This document shows, piece after piece, positions 1 to 13,519 of a stretch of DNA of 64,000 nucleotides (position 1 is the first letter of the stretch; every line of letters begins with the position of its first letter). Where the stretch lies: NCBI GenBank assembly GCA_013399895.1, contig VXBA01005913.1:943845-1007844 (forward strand), read 5' to 3'. The notes below the pieces were generated by a model. The model had not been told where the DNA came from. It saw nothing but the letters and a program-made list of their open reading frames with translations, and ran no database searches. Position numbers and translations under genes: made by a program. Source of the DNA: Serilophus lunatus (lineage: Eukaryota; Chordata; Aves; Passeriformes; Eurylaimidae).

Positions 1-300
1 GGCTTATTCAACCACCCACTATTCACATGTCCGCAGTCTGTCAAACTTGACGTTGATGAAGGAGCTCTGCTATGACATGCCACCTTGCCAATGAGTCGAA
101 GAGAGTCTTAATTTTAAAGCCCCTTGGCTGCCTTGTCACCTGGTTATTCTGTGTCATTTGCTAATTTGGTTTCTTTCTTGCTGGCCTGCATCTTAATGGA
201 GTTCTTCAACCACACTAACTGATTGTAATAACTTTTGCCTGTCTAGACAGGGCCTTACTGTGTCTGATTAGATCCCAGCCTTGTGGCGTGCATCACTGCC
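1..300. promoter_or_regulatory. Candidate conserved noncoding element
   Basis: This is unique, high-complexity DNA with no open frame of note and no repeat signature. It carries AT-rich homeodomain-type cores (TAAT/ATTA) around 200-240 and a mixed composition that differs from the low-complexity DNA after 300. Developmental enhancers in vertebrate gene deserts often look like this. The call rests only on sequence texture, because conservation cannot be measured here. It could equally be ordinary unique intergenic DNA. Confidence 0.2.
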
Positions 301-3300
301 TGTTTCTTATAAATGTGATGAAGGAGAAAAAAAAGTGCACATTAATAGTGCTTAGTCTGTTTTTTTTGATTTTCAGTGTTAGTATAAAATGTTTATAGAT
401 GTTTACTTTTTTGCCTGGAGGAAAATAGTTTTAGTCAAATGTCTCTAGGATGCAATTTAGAAGGCAACTTATCTCCAGTTAGGAAAGAGAAGACAAATGT
501 CTCTTTGTATTAACTGATGCTTCACTGAAGTCAGTTGCAGAAGTTTGTTGCTCGCTTAAGTCAACAACTTTCTCATATACTTAAAAAAATGAATTTCTCT
601 AAATCGTTAATAAGACTCAAAGGAGGACAACTGGCCTTGTTGCTTGTTTTTAGTTAGTAGTAAGTTAAATTGAACTTCGTTACTCTCAATATTTAAGAAC
701 TGTAGAGGAAAGGCTGTAAAAACAATTTTTCACTGAAATTAAAAAAAATATTTTTAATTGCTATCCAGTTTTAGACAAACGGGTTGTTACAATTTATATG
801 GTTTGAGATAAATTTGGTGTGGTAATAGTCTGTCTTGTCTTTTTCTTTCATGCCTTCCCCAGGAAGAGAATTCACATTCAGATTTTCAAGTCTCTTAATT
901 AAAAAAAAAAATGAACTGCCTTGGCAGAAGAAATGAACTTCTGGTTTAGATTCAAAAAGTAAATCAGAAGGTACTAGAAATGTGCATGCTTTTCAGTAGC
1001 TCTTATTAATGTTTTAAGCTCTCTGTCGTGGTAACAACTGGTTCTGTTTTCCATGTACTCTTAAGATGGACTTACACTTTGCAAAGAAAGCAAACTTGTC
1101 AGAAGTTAGTAGACCCTTCAGGTGTCTCACAGAAATGGGAAGTAAGACTACATTTTTGGACCTGGGTATAGCAGTCACAGCTTGGCTTGGGTGCTATGCC
1201 TGCTCAGAGGAAATTCCTACTTTATAGCGAGAGAGTGGCCAAGGATTAAAGCATATTAATGAAACTAAATCATTTAAACATCTTCACCATCATTAGAAAG
1301 TCTCTGTGCATTCTCTTTGAGTGTAAAAATGAGAGTTATAGATGTGTTCTACAGGGATGCTGTGAAGAATGTGGATACTTACATGGCAAAATGTCATCTT
1401 CAATTGATGCTGTAAAGTTTAAATTTCTGATTTGTTTTGATATTATTAACTTGAAAATGCTCTTAAGGACTATAACCCTTCAGAGGTAGAAGGCATGTTT
1501 ATATGCCTTAACCATATGCTGAAATAGTTTCCTTTTGAAGCACCACAATGTCAGTAAAACAGCTTTTAGAAGGAAACACTTAATGCAGCCCTATAAAAAT
1601 AGAACTTTCACCTCTCATCCTAGTTCAAGAAAAAAACCTACTGTGGAAAGTCTGAGTCCAAGATCTGGAGTTGATGCTGGTGTGCTCTAATTGCAGTGTT
1701 CTTTTAGGCCAGATGGTGCAAGTCATTACTGTTCATAGATGTGATTTGACCATGGATATGGGGAGATCACACTTAAATGTGGTTGTGGTACCAGTAACTA
1801 GTGTGGGTTTTTTGTGATTTCTGATAGAACTATGTCATCATTTTAGTGTGAGATATTTGGCAGGATTAACTCTCTGTAATTAACTTTTGTGATTATTGTG
1901 CATATCACAGCAGAAAGAAGAGAAACTTGAACCATTGAGATACTTTTGTTTAGAATACAAAGCTTGTTAAGCAATTACCAACTTTCAAGCTTTACCAAGT
2001 GACTGCAAGGCATTCTTGTTTGAAAAAAGAAATTGTTATAATTTACTTTTTTTTTCCCTGTGGTTTTAAACTAACAAGAATGTTTTATTTGAAATAAAAC
2101 CTTAGTATATATACCACTTTATCAGATCTCCAGGGGGAAATATTTGCTTAAAGATGTTCAAGTTTTCAGATAAGTAACTGGCTAAAGCCAGAAACTGACA
2201 GTGGAACAGTTGTGGGGCTGCATGTTTGAGATTCGTTTTCACTGAAAAAATGTATCAATGTCATCTGACAATAGTGATTTCAGTGTAGCTATTTATGTGT
2301 AACTCAAATCCTGTTTTGGTACACTGTTCCTATAAAATGCTTCCTATATGGAAAAATGTTAAATGTTGCTAAGTGTTATTATGCTCTTTCATTATCACAA
2401 AACTCATGATATTGTGATGAGTCTTCTCCCCTTCCTTGGTGTTGTTTATTTAGTGAGAGTATTGTTTTTGCTGCTGAAAGCAAAAAAGCTTTGCCTTAAC
2501 TAAGTGCATTGGACTCAGTGTTCCAAATTAGGGGACAATTTTTAAGTTGTATGGCTATCTAATACTTAACAACATTAAAGGGAAGTATCTGTACAACACT
2601 CACAATACTGTCCCCTCTGTAAGGTTAATCTGTTATGTAATGCCAGTAATGCATTGGACATTCAATAAAAGAAGATGCTGCAAGTAGGCAGCTTAATCTA
2701 GAAATATTCCCTAAGGGTGATATAGATTGCAATGGGTAGTAGGGATTGACTATTAGTGTGTCATACCATGGCTGTGATCTTCATTTTTTGTAATTACTAT
2801 GTGGGCTTCTGATTTTCTCTGCATCTGTGACTTACTTGTCTCAAGCCTGGTCAAGGTCAAGACATCACTAAGATTATTAAGATTTCTTCTATGACTGGCA
2901 AAGTGATAAAACTATTGTTTTTAAATTTGCAATTGAGTTGACATTTCAGGGACATAAAATGATGTGAGCTTTGATTCTTGACAATCACAGTGTAGGCTAC
3001 TGATGTGTGTTGACACGCTCTTCTTTTAGAGCAGATTTGTTGTATTTGGCATGTTATTGCTAATAGATCTCAAATTCCTTGCAGTAGTCCTGTCCTCTCT
3101 TTTGCTCTTGTTATGAAGAACTAGTTCCTAGGCTGGCAGCAGGCAGGGAAATTGTAGGGTAGTGGGCAGCAAACTGTTACATCAGCCACTTGAAATTGGG
3201 CAGTAGATAGCGGCACGGCCTAATTAACAGTTACAATTGCACCATCGGGAAGTACCTACACATACAGAGGAGTCTTGCAGTCTGCTCAGGGTTGCCTTGA

Positions 3301-6095
3301 TTATTTTCCTGGGTATTGTGGACACTCGAACCCCGGTAAAAATATTGCCTATCTGATTACTTCTCCAGAATCAATCCCTTAATAGCCATTGGAAATACTT
3401 AAATGCTGTGTGTCTTCCTGAGGACCAGATCAGATGAAGTTTGAATTCAGATGATGAAATCGGTGTTCTATTTTTTTCTTTCTTTCTTTCTTTCTTTTTC
3501 TCTGGTCCAAACGTAAGTTGGAAAAAGAAGAGCTGTGCTGCTTTTTCCATTATTGAGGGAGAGAGACTTTACCAGAGCACCTATCTGAAATAAAGTCAGT
3601 CCATATTGATTGCTTTCAAAATTCTGATTTGGAGACATCTTTTCATCTGTAGTAAAGACTTTACCTATTTACCTATCCTCTATTATTATGAACAAAATGA
3701 CCTTGCTTTTGTTATCTGTGTTACTGACATGAGCCTAAAACTGCTAGAAATGCTGAGAGAAATATAGAACAAAATAGGAAACTAGGGACCAGTGCTCCTG
3801 TACAGCTTTATTTGCTGAGACATAGCTCAGGTATCACTTACTTGCAGAGTGTTTGTTTCTTCAGTAATGACAGGGGAGCTTTCTAACTTTCTAAGGTCAA
3901 GAAGTCTGTTTCCTCTTGTAAAGTAGTAGAAGGCCCTGAGAAGAAAGTTATCAGATGCATATATTGTTGATTAATCTTTCTATTGAGATAGGCAACAATA
4001 TTATCATTAGTACTGCCTAATGAAGGGAAAGACATAAGAGTAGTATAATTGAAGCACAGCAATTTATGATAGCATCTCTGAAGTAATTCTTTCCTGATCA
4101 TTTTGCTTTTCCATAGTGCTACAAAACCTGGGTCTTTGAGAAATGTTTTCCTTCACTTTTCTCCTTTTGGGAGATACCTTCTAAACATCATCTTTCTCCC
4201 CTCTATTTCTTTTGGATCCTGACAGCTTCTACATTTGGTCATGGAAAAGACATTTCCCATAGTAGAGAAGTACATTAGAAAAACAAATCACTGAACAGTT
4301 GCGGTTCTCTTGTTTGACAGTTTATGAAGCAAATGCTGGCTATGCACCATTTAGCATTCTCCAAGACAAAGTACCCACACAGTGCTGCCAATTTCATTAG
4401 AGAGCTACACCAGCTACTTTTAAAATTTGGTCCTGTTTACATAGGAATTTCAGTTTTACTACCATACCCATCAAAAGGTTATTGTCTGAACACAGAGAGT
4501 CACTGTTTTTAGCAAATCTGCCTATAAATCTAAGTAACCAGTAATTAAATGGGGGTCTGAATACCAGGCAAGGAATAAAACTGAGGGTCTCCCTGTGGAT
4601 TATGAAGTTATGATTAGCATGGGCTGGTTTTAACCACCAATCAGCCAAAAAAAATTGTAATTCATCATTAGGACCTACCTTTCCAAAAACCAAAAGTTAA
4701 ATTTCAACAAAAGGCAAGAGATTACTCAGGGAAGAAAATGCTCACCATGAAGTGCTGATTTCTTTTTCCTCTCAAAGAAAGGTAGCTGGAATTGGTACTG
4801 CTTTTCCAGTTCATGGTACAAGTGGGAATAAAAGCTGGGTGTCTGGGGATGGAGTTGGGAGAAGTATATCCAATAGCTTTGTTATTTTCTTAGTTACATG
4901 CTGGTCCTCCATGTCTGTCTGTGTTCTCCCTTTGCTCCCATTTCCATGGCCCAAGATCCACAACAGAACCTCATCAGGTTGAGAAGCAGGATACAGAGTT
5001 CACATACTATACACATGAATTATATGTCCACAGTGTATCAATCTCTGCCAGAATCTGTCTACAGCCAAGACATAATGTATAGCAACACTTTTTTAATGAG
5101 GAACATGCATCTGTTGCACGTTTAGCAGAGGATATTTCTGGAGCAGTGTTAAGAAAATATGCTTTGGTTTTACAGCCTCATACCCCTCTGTCTGTCTGTG
5201 GAGATGTCATTTTTGAGTCAAAGACCAGACACAAGAGCTTTCAATGGCTGTACATCTTAAAACTGGATAGAAGCCTGGCAGCTCTACCCACTGTAAACAC
5301 GATGTAAGTCTCATTGTCCCCTTTTCTGCTTCCCCACCCAACCTACTAAGATGTGCTCTTTGGAGGGTTGAGGGTGCATTCCAAAGAAACACTTGAATAA
5401 AAATGCTGTTTTGCTTAAGAAGCCTTGCTGAAATGTGTAAATTCCTAATTTTCAATAGAAAAGCTGTTGCAAACAGTGTAATTCAAAGCTAAAGCCAAGT
5501 GTATTGGTTTACTTGGACTCTCATTGCAACACTTTTCATTGCCTTCAGGCGATACTTGATTCAAAAACTGGCCTGAAATGTTTTTTGTTACATTGGTAAT
5601 GCAGGTAATGAGTATAAATGGCCCTGATATTGAAATCAAGGCTTGAAGATGAATCTGTGAGTGTAGTGGCGTTTCCCTCTCCACACTGCAGTGAAGGCAG
5701 CCAGGAATGATCTTTGCCTGTGGTTTGAGCCAGCACAAAGCACTGTGAACATTGCCAGCTCTGCTGCGCCCAAGGTAATGGCACAGAGATGTCCCTGCGG
5801 CTCAGTGGAGTTTATTAGTTTGGCTCAGAGCCATAGTAAGTGTTCAAAAGGCTCTTGGTTATCTCCAAGTGTGGGCAGGGATTCCTTGTGTCTGTTCAGA
5901 ACAAGTTTCAACCTGTGGGCGTCAAAACCTATAGATATATCCCGTGAATCTGTGTCTTTGATGAAAGTAAACTGGCATGGTTTAGTATCTTGCCTCTTTT
6001 TGACGGCCTTTGAGTTTGTTAATGATTTTTTTTGTTTAATTTTTGCAAAACTTGCCTCACTGTGTAGAAAAATTAAAAGAGGAACAAGCAATTAA
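301..6095. other. Noncoding stretch, no gene seen
   Basis: Unique AT-rich DNA with frequent stops in all frames. Short open frames of 60-134 codons are present, for example at 4324-4512 and 5691-6095, but they have no recognisable domain, no consistent splice signals and overlap opposite-strand frames. The TTTC microsatellite at 3471-3500 is the only clear structured element. A GT dinucleotide with a donor-like context (CCAAGGTAATGG) occurs near 5770, but no matching acceptor or open exon supports it. Confidence 0.5.
3471..3500 (+). repeat. (TTTC)n microsatellite
   Basis: Tetranucleotide TTTC repeat of about six units flanked by extra T runs. It is a pure pyrimidine tract on the plus strand and therefore a possible length polymorphism. 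It has no association with a gene. Confidence 0.9.
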
Positions 6096-6795
6096 AGAAT
6101 CATTAAGTTTGGAAAAGACCTCCAAGATCATCAAGTACAACCTTTGACCGAACACTACCTTGTCAAGAACACGACATGAAATGCCACATCCACTCTTTTC
6201 TTGAACACATCTAAGGATGGTGACTCCATCACCTCCCCGAACAGTTTGTTCCAGTGATTAATCACCCTTTCCATGAAGAAAGTCTTCCTCGAGTCCAACC
6301 TAAAGCTCTCCAGGTGCAGCTTGAGGCCATTTTCTCTTGTCCTGTTGCTACTTCTCTGTGAGAGGAGGCCAATCCTTGCCTTGCTACAACCTTTGAAACG
6401 GTTGTAAAATTCTCTACAGTTTTAGGGAATTGTAGAGAGCAATAAAGTCTCTTCTCAGCCTCCTTTTCTCCAAGCTAAACACCCTCAAATCCCTCAGCCA
6501 CTCCTCATAAGGCTTGTGTACCAAATCCTTCACCAGCTCCATTCTGCTTCTCTGGACATACTCCAGCACCTCAATCTCTTTTTCTAAGTGAGTGGCCCAG
6601 AACTGGACAGAGAACTCATCAGTGCTGAGAACAGAGGAACAATCACTTTCCTAGTCCTGCTGGTCACAGTGTTTTTGATACAGGTCAGAATGACATTGGC
6701 CTTCTTGGCTACCTGGGCACACTGCTGGCTTGTGCTTAGCCAGTCAACCAGAGTTCTTTGGTCCTTTTCAGCTTGGCTGCTTTCCAGCCAATTCC
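6096..6795 (-). mobile_element. CR1 LINE, 3' end copy
   Basis: CR1 is the dominant non-LTR retrotransposon of birds and other sauropsids, and most copies are 5'-truncated. The plus strand here is the reverse complement of a CR1 3' region. It starts at the element's 3' end with an AGAATCATTAAG motif, continues through the typical 'ttggaaaagacctccaag' region, then the 'cctccttttctccaagct' and 'ctccagcacctcaatctc' regions, up to about 6795. The version with GACCTCCAAGATCATCAAG and AACACTACCTTGTCAA near the end suggests an older CR1-J or CR1-Y type subfamily, which is inference. Many substitutions and a small hairpin-forming insertion (6411-6438) show it is long dead. The open frame at 6588-6953 lies mostly inside it and is antisense to the element, so it is not a gene. 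Confidence 0.92.
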
Positions 6796-9700
6796 TGATC
6801 TGGGGGCCAGATAAGTCCGAAGTGCCAGAAGATCTTTTCTTCCCTGTGTTTCATATTCTTCATCAAGCCTTCTATTTTGAGCCCTGTACCTTTAGATTCA
6901 TCAGTCTTCAGTATAAAGTTTATTGTAAGCAGTGCTTCCCTGTAGGAAGGTAAGAAGGGGTGAAAATTTGGAAACGATACAATCACTCACTTCTCCATGA
7001 GTAATCAAGGGGTCCTTTATTTCCTCTGCTGCCTTGGACTGGCTTGGAAAGAGCTTTTGAAGAAAGATACAATGACATAAACGTTTTTTCTGGTGCTCAC
7101 GTCTCGCCATTTTGTGCTTCATGTTCTGTCTTCTTCAGCTGTGCTTGGACAGCATGCTGCAGGTTCCTCTGGGAACTGTTGCCAGATGACCTGGGAGAGG
7201 AAGGGATGCCAAGATCTCCTTAGCTATATAGTGGAAAGTTGCATTGAGAGAATGGTGGCATAGAGCAAGTTACAGACAGAGGTGGCATCCTCATCAGAAG
7301 TACTAGTTGAGGACCCTTGAAGCCAACAATCAGGTGATGCAGGATTTCCATGTCTCTGTCAGCTAAACAGCTGTAGAGAAGACCTCTAACAGTAATGGCA
7401 CTGAAGGTTTTCCCATGAAGCATTCTAGTTGGACGACTTGCATAAAGCAGCCAACTCGATGGTGTCAGGAAGAAAGAGTACCTAGGTCCTTGGTTTGACA
7501 GTGTATCTCTGTTTAGGCAGTAGAAGGCATAGTACTGGACATGGAGAGCAGGAGGGAGGATGTGTTGTTCATCTCCCTAAGAGATGATAAGAGTGAGTCC
7601 CCTTGCTGTTCTTGTTCAAGGTTGTGTACAACTTTTACATATCATTTATCTCGGGATTTCCCCATTGTGTCTCAGTTCCCAGCTCACAACTACTCTCAGA
7701 GTGCATGTGGGTGGTGGCCAAGTGCTGGCTGCATGGTAAGCAGCAGGAAAAGTTAGGATGAACCACTACTGACTGACACAAAGGTTTGTTTTAAAACAGG
7801 GGGGTCGTCCTCACCCAAATCTCCAGAACATGTAATTTAAATTTGTTTTCAGAAGATGAACAATGGGGCAGTGATTAAGTGTATTTTTCGCTGTCCTCCT
7901 GTCTCACATGCAGTGAAAGGAACAGGATGAGGTGTGTGGCGAGCTTGTGCCAACAGTGCTAGTGACTGTCACGTGGCCTTGGGGAGTAAAAAGAATCTCA
8001 GGGAGAAAACAAAGCCATTTATGTGGGCTGGTGTGAGGAATGAGTCGTCCTTGCGCTGATTGTTTTGTGATGGAGAGATATTGTAGGAGTGGAGATAGCT
8101 ACTTGTGCACCTTGCTGCCTTACTGGCTAGGAATCCTATCCTGGCAATGCCATCTTCCCCTGGTCTTCCCTATCCAGATGTGTGACTTGGGCAAGTTCCC
8201 TGGCTGGAGGAGAGCAACTTTGTCCATCAGGAGCTGCATTTGTGGCTCGGCTTATTCCCAGGCTTTTGATGTGATTTTGCGCGATGGGGCCACGGAGCAG
8301 TCCAGCACTGTGTTGTGTGCTGCCAAATCTGGAAAATGTGCTTTATGTTATGCCTTCTCCCCTTGTGTGCTGTTGGGGTTGCCACCAGCCCAAGCCCCTG
8401 TCTAGCACTTATGTGACAGGACTGGTCACCCTTTCCTGGTCACTGTTCAGTATTGAGAACTTCCACGGCTGTTTCCCTCCTCCTGCGCCTTTACCTGCCT
8501 CCCGGCCCAGGTACACTCATGGGTGGCCGTGCCTATTTGGCCTCATATCCCTCACACCCAGCTGGCACCAGGGGTAATCAAGCTCAAGCTGTTTTCTATT
8601 TGACTTCTTCTCTAGCAGCAAAATAAGTCAAAGTATGTTCAGGATGCTGTTTCAGAATACCATACAGTATGTTGCTCTACTATATATTTTAAGGCTTTTA
8701 CACATTGGCCTATGTCAGGATAAAAATAAGTACAGGACTATCAGACTTTCCCCACAGGACAAAAATTCCATTTTCCAACCACCTCTAATTATTTCCATTC
8801 TGCTGTCTGGAAAGGATCTGGAGACAATTTAGGAAGCCAATTTAAAATTGACTTGGGAAAAAATTATTTACCCTCCTGAGTCTCTTTAGATGTGCAGCCA
8901 GTGGCATGTGATCAATAGGAAATCTCATATTGAATGATTTTGATGCTCACAGAAGGACCTTAAGACCGTAAAACTCAGCCTGAGTCCCTGCTTACCTGTG
9001 TGTGTGATTTTTGTAGGTGTGGTGGACTGAATTGCCCATTTATTGAAGAGCTTTGTGTGGCAGGGGAAGTGAAAAAGGACCATTAAAAACACAAAGGTGG
9101 CTGTGGTTGTGAAATGCCTCGCATGCCATTCCCTGCTCCTTCCTATGAGAGTCTAGGTGACCTTGCAGCTTCTGGGCCCAGCACTGGTATCTCCAGGCTG
9201 TCCATGCTCCTGCAGTCCTGAGGATGCTTGGGAATGGCATCTGTAGCTCCAACAATAGGGGGAGGTACCAGGAAGAGTGTGTGTGTGCATCTGGCACCAA
9301 AGTACTGCTGCTCCCAGAGTTTTCTGTCTGATCCTTTTTCTATAGATGGTCCCAGATTTTTCTCTGGTTTTTCTTGCATACCAATTCTGCATACATCATC
9401 CTGCATGTCTCTTTAATCCTATTAGGGCTGTGTTTAACTAGGGTTTGGATTTGTCACTAATGAGTGCTTGAGGTTAGTAATTTTCAATTGCACTTTTTTT
9501 AGTTCTCAATTAAAAAGGTGGTTGACATTTTATATGGATGTGGTAGACATTTTATATTTAAAAAACTGTTATTTTTCATTTAGACTGGCTGCAAATTGTA
9601 AAATCTGGACTCATGGGTGTACAGAATTAAAATTCTTAAGAAATATTGTAAAAAGTATTCTTCATGGTTAACATTTAGAATTTTATTTAAATATTTTATA

Positions 9701-10340
9701 TGCTTTATGCTGTGCTGGCAAAATTGAAAAAATATTGGATCCTTATATGGAGAACCAACAATTTCCCACAGCCCTGCTTTTATAGTGCTGAGTGCATTTC
9801 ATTTTGCGTGTGATTTTTCCCTGTTTGCCAACTGACTACATCATACGGTTTTTTTGGCATATTCTTTCTGTCTTATGACCATCAGCAGATATTTTGAGTA
9901 GCATATTATAAAGCCACAGATCCTTTTTGCTGCCTTGGATTTTGCCTGTTACCACTGGGAATGGAAAAGATTTTACTAATTTTGTGGTGTCAGTAAGCAT
10001 TTCAGATGAGGCTTCAGTAGAGTCTCTGTGCCTGAACCAGTGATGCTGCCCTCCATGTTGGCAATGAAGGGATATGCCTGATGGTCTCCAGTGTGTTCTT
10101 CAAAAGTAATACAAGATTGTTCTGGAGAGGGAAGAGGAAAAAGATTGACAATTGTAAATGATTCAAGATGCTTTGCAAATCCTTCAGGATGATCTAAGCA
10201 TTGAGAAGATAAAGCTGAAGTTGGGAATAACAGGAGGAAGGAGAAGATGGGACCAGACACAAGTCTGGCAGTAGCAATAGTAGACGTGGAATATTCTTGC
10301 AGGGCAAACTTTGTTTTATGGAAACAATGGCTGACCACCA
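6796..10340. other. Noncoding stretch, no gene seen
   Basis: Unique noncoding DNA. The part around 8040-8580 is more GC-rich and holds two overlapping plus-strand open frames (121 and 97 codons) with no recognisable domain. A short TG run lies near 9278-9287. The part at 9450-9900 is AT-rich and of high complexity and could include conserved noncoding DNA, but nothing defines a border. The minus-strand open frame at 9976-10338 (120 codons) matches no family I know. Confidence 0.45.
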
Positions 10341-10346
10341 GAAACT

Positions 10347-10394
10347 GAATTATAGAAAGGAGAGGAGAGAATTAGAATTATAGAAAGGAGAGGA
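10347..10394 (+). repeat. 28-bp tandem duplication
   Basis: The 20-base unit GAATTATAGAAAGGAGAGGA occurs twice, at 10347-10366 and 10375-10394, with a period of 28 bases. The two copies are identical over 20 bases, so the duplication is recent or selectively unimportant. It is followed at once by a short hairpin, with arms ACTGCAAC (10394-10401) and GTTGCAGT (10407-10414) and a 5-base loop. Confidence 0.9.
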
Positions 10395-10819
10395 CTGCAA
10401 CTGTGTGTTGCAGTTGTTGTAGGGCTACATCTGGATTATAGCCTTCAGATCTGGGCATTGCAGCCGAAAGAAGGACTATAATATACATAAGCTATTAGGC
10501 AGTTCACAGCAGTCTAAAAATTTGTGGTGTTCAGGATATTGTGTTTATTTATTAGAAAGTAACAAATGATTGCATTCTGAAAACTGTGGAGTAAAGTAAG
10601 ATATGAATGTGGGATGGCTTAGCTTAATGGTTGTGAGGAGATCACTAACATGCTAATCAGCATTCCTGACAGTATAACTCTTGCGTAGAAGGAGCTATTA
10701 CTTAAGACACTCTGAGGGTTTATGGATGGTAAAAATTTGATGTAGTAGGCCTACTAGAAAGCTTAATCTGAATAAAAAGAAGATCCTCTTCTCAGTCAGA
10801 TCTCATAAGTAGTAGAACA

Positions 10820-10930
10820 TTTCTCTGTGGAAGGGATAGGAGCCTTATCCATGGAGTTGTTTAAATTCAGGCTAGGCAGGACATCAGAATATGCATTGCT
10901 GGGTGGCAGCTCTTCATTGGCAGGATCAGG
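10820..10930 (+). repeat. Possible old CR1-like 3' fragment
   Basis: The segment includes 'ggagccttatccatggag' followed by 'tttaaattcaggctaggcag'. This resembles the region near the 3' end of old amniote CR1 elements, in which a 'ggag.t.tttaa...aggct.ga' pattern precedes the tail. No intact 3' tail is visible, so the assignment is tentative. It may be unrelated unique sequence. Confidence 0.3.
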
Positions 10931-13506
10931 ATTTGTTGCAGTGTTTGGCCATCAGCAATGTTATTATTGTGAAATATTTTCTAGAATGATACACAAGGGT
11001 CTAGTATCATAAAACAGTTGAGTCTTTGTGGGTGTAATGTTAAAGGTGAAAATACCTCTGATGAATTGTCACTGTCAAACCTCTGAGCTAACATTTTTAT
11101 TAGAGGACATGTCCTGGAAGATCTTCATATGCACAGTTATCTTTGTGGGAGAAGGTGTCACCCAAGGCCAGTACTGATAGATCATTCACTAAACTCTATT
11201 GTAAATGACAGTGTATCTTGAGGGCTAAGAACAGGTGAAGAGGGTGGCTTTTATTGGTTCTTTCAAGTTTGCCTTTAGTCAACTGCATTGTTTCTCTTAT
11301 ACTTTATGAACATTAAATCCCAGTCATAAAGGATGGGAGATATTAATTACCATTCACTGAATTTGGACTGAGATGATTCTTAATCAGTGGCTACATCATA
11401 CTCGTATAAAACTGGTGTAGAAATTAAGACCTTCAGTTTGCCTGAAGAGTTATAATGGGGCTAAAGTGTCAAAAAAGTGTTGAGGTTATTGAAAAATCTT
11501 GTCTTTACTACTTATTTTTGCCCATCAGAGATCATAATGAAAGAATTTTTTTCCAGTTTCTGAGCTCTGCTTGACCAATAAGTCCATGTAAACATTTTTT
11601 TTCTTTTACAACAGTTTACTTTGGTTTGGAATAGTTCTTTTTTTCCTCTGTTCCACATGCTGATTTTATTTCTTGCTGTATTTTGCATTTCACTGGGACT
11701 TCCGTGTTATAAGGAAGACAATCTCCCAAATAAAACTTGTTTGGTAAATACTTCAACCAGCTATGTAGAGCTAACTGGTTCTGGATCTCAGGATTAGAGC
11801 CTGACATCAACTTTTTGCTTGCTGGTATTCTCTGTATCCTCTTATGACAGGAAGTTATTGTGCAGTTATCCTCCTCAGCCAAAGGCTTTTTATGGGGAGC
11901 TTTTATGTTTTTCTGTTTGCTTTTTCCTTTCATCTCTATGGATTTCTTTGCAGAATTGTTGTAGTTGAGGTTGTGTGTAGAAACTGAATCTGCAGTACAT
12001 CCTTTACCATATTGCATTTATTATGGTAAAATAATTGGGTTTTTTTCCCTTTTGTTATTGGCATTTTATGATAAGTGTATATATATTATTGTATTTATTA
12101 TTGTATGTAATATTGATATACACACACTTATTTATATTTGTATATACATAATTTTGCAGAGAAAAGATAGGATTGATTAAATTGTGTCTTAAAAGTTTGT
12201 GGGAAGTTTTTTAAGAAGTCATGTCTGTAAAGGTACTCTAAAGTTCTCTCTGCTGCATCTTATCCTCGTTCCTGCCATGCTTTCTGGACTGGTTTTGAAT
12301 CACGTTTTCATAATCTCTGAAGCTGTAAGTGCTAAAACCTGAAAAGCTTCAAGTTCAAGGTTTAGCCATGTCAGCTCTTTACTATCACATGAATAATAAA
12401 CATTCCCTTTTGCATTCCCATTTGCATTCCCTGAATAAAAAGCAAGTCGACCAGGAGCATGTTTGTACTAAGCCACAGAAGAGTTATCTTCTGAATTAAG
12501 GCTATATTAAGATCCTTTGAAAGTAAAATTGTACAAAAAGGGTCTGAATTTTTTATTGTTATTACAGATGTAATTTGACAGCTCTAGTTTCATTACTATT
12601 AAATTTAGTTTTACTTTATCTGAATGAATTGGAGTGTGGTTAATTTTTATGCAACTTTATATACCACCAAAGTCTTCTGTATGGAATTTAGATTAGATAA
12701 GATTCCAGGAAATGAGGAAGACTCTTAGATGTGAATGACTGTAAACATGCTTAGAAGAGTAATTCTGTAAGAATTAAATAGAGTTAATTCTCCTGATTTA
12801 TTTTTTTTTTCTGTTGTAGAACACACCAAATGTAATTTGAGTTCTAAGATTCAGATGCATATCATTGTGATGATTTGCTGCCTCATAATATTTCATGGGC
12901 TATGCTACTTTACGTGGTAATGCAATGGATGATATGCAACGAAAGTCAACAAAACAGAATCTTCAGTTAATAGAAGCCTACGTTTATGCTAGCAATTAAT
13001 TGGTCTATGATGCCTTCACAGCACATCATGTTATGTTTTCTTCCCTTGCGAGTATTACAGGATGGCCGAATCTGGATAAACTAGGAAAGCTGGCAGTCTG
13101 AAGCTATCATCTGATTTTTTCTGACATTTCTGTGTCTAAAATAGTCAAATCAAACTTTCACACATCTTCTCATTAAAGTTCAAGAAAACAGTGAACTTTT
13201 TTTCCTACTGTTCCCGTCTATGTACAGTCTGTGTGGAAACTTCCCCTCTGTGCCTCTCATACAAGTCACTGACTTCTGAAGTACAACTTCTGCAGAGTAG
13301 TTCGTGAACTCTGGGTTTTTTAAAATAACTTAATTATATTAATAATTTTTTTCCCTCTTTCATCATTCCCAACAAAATTTTAGCAAGTCTTCTGTCCCCT
13401 GATAATCTCATCAGTTTCGAGTGGTTTGTGAAACACCTCTGAGCTCTTGTTCTGAATCTCCTCTATTGTATGTCCTACTGGTCATTGGTACATCATTCTT
13501 TAAGGG
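10931..13506. other. Noncoding stretch, no supported gene
   Basis: AT-rich unique DNA. The minus-strand frame 11616-12017 (133 codons) is hydrophilic, rich in lysine and asparagine, and has no recognised domain. It is treated as chance. AT dinucleotide-like runs occur at 12070-12150. A tiny tandem copy of TTTGCATTCCC is present near 12411-12432. Confidence 0.45.
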
Positions 13507-13518
13507 GTGTGTGTGTGT
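13507..13518 (+). repeat. (GT)6 microsatellite
   Basis: A short GT run directly abuts the A+T block that follows. GT and AT runs side by side suggest replication-slippage-prone DNA. Confidence 0.85.
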
Positions 13519-13519
13519 G

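Noticed and set aside
6588..6953. 121-codon plus-strand frame
   Set aside because: Much of it lies inside the CR1 copy, antisense to the element, and it shows no independent coding signature.
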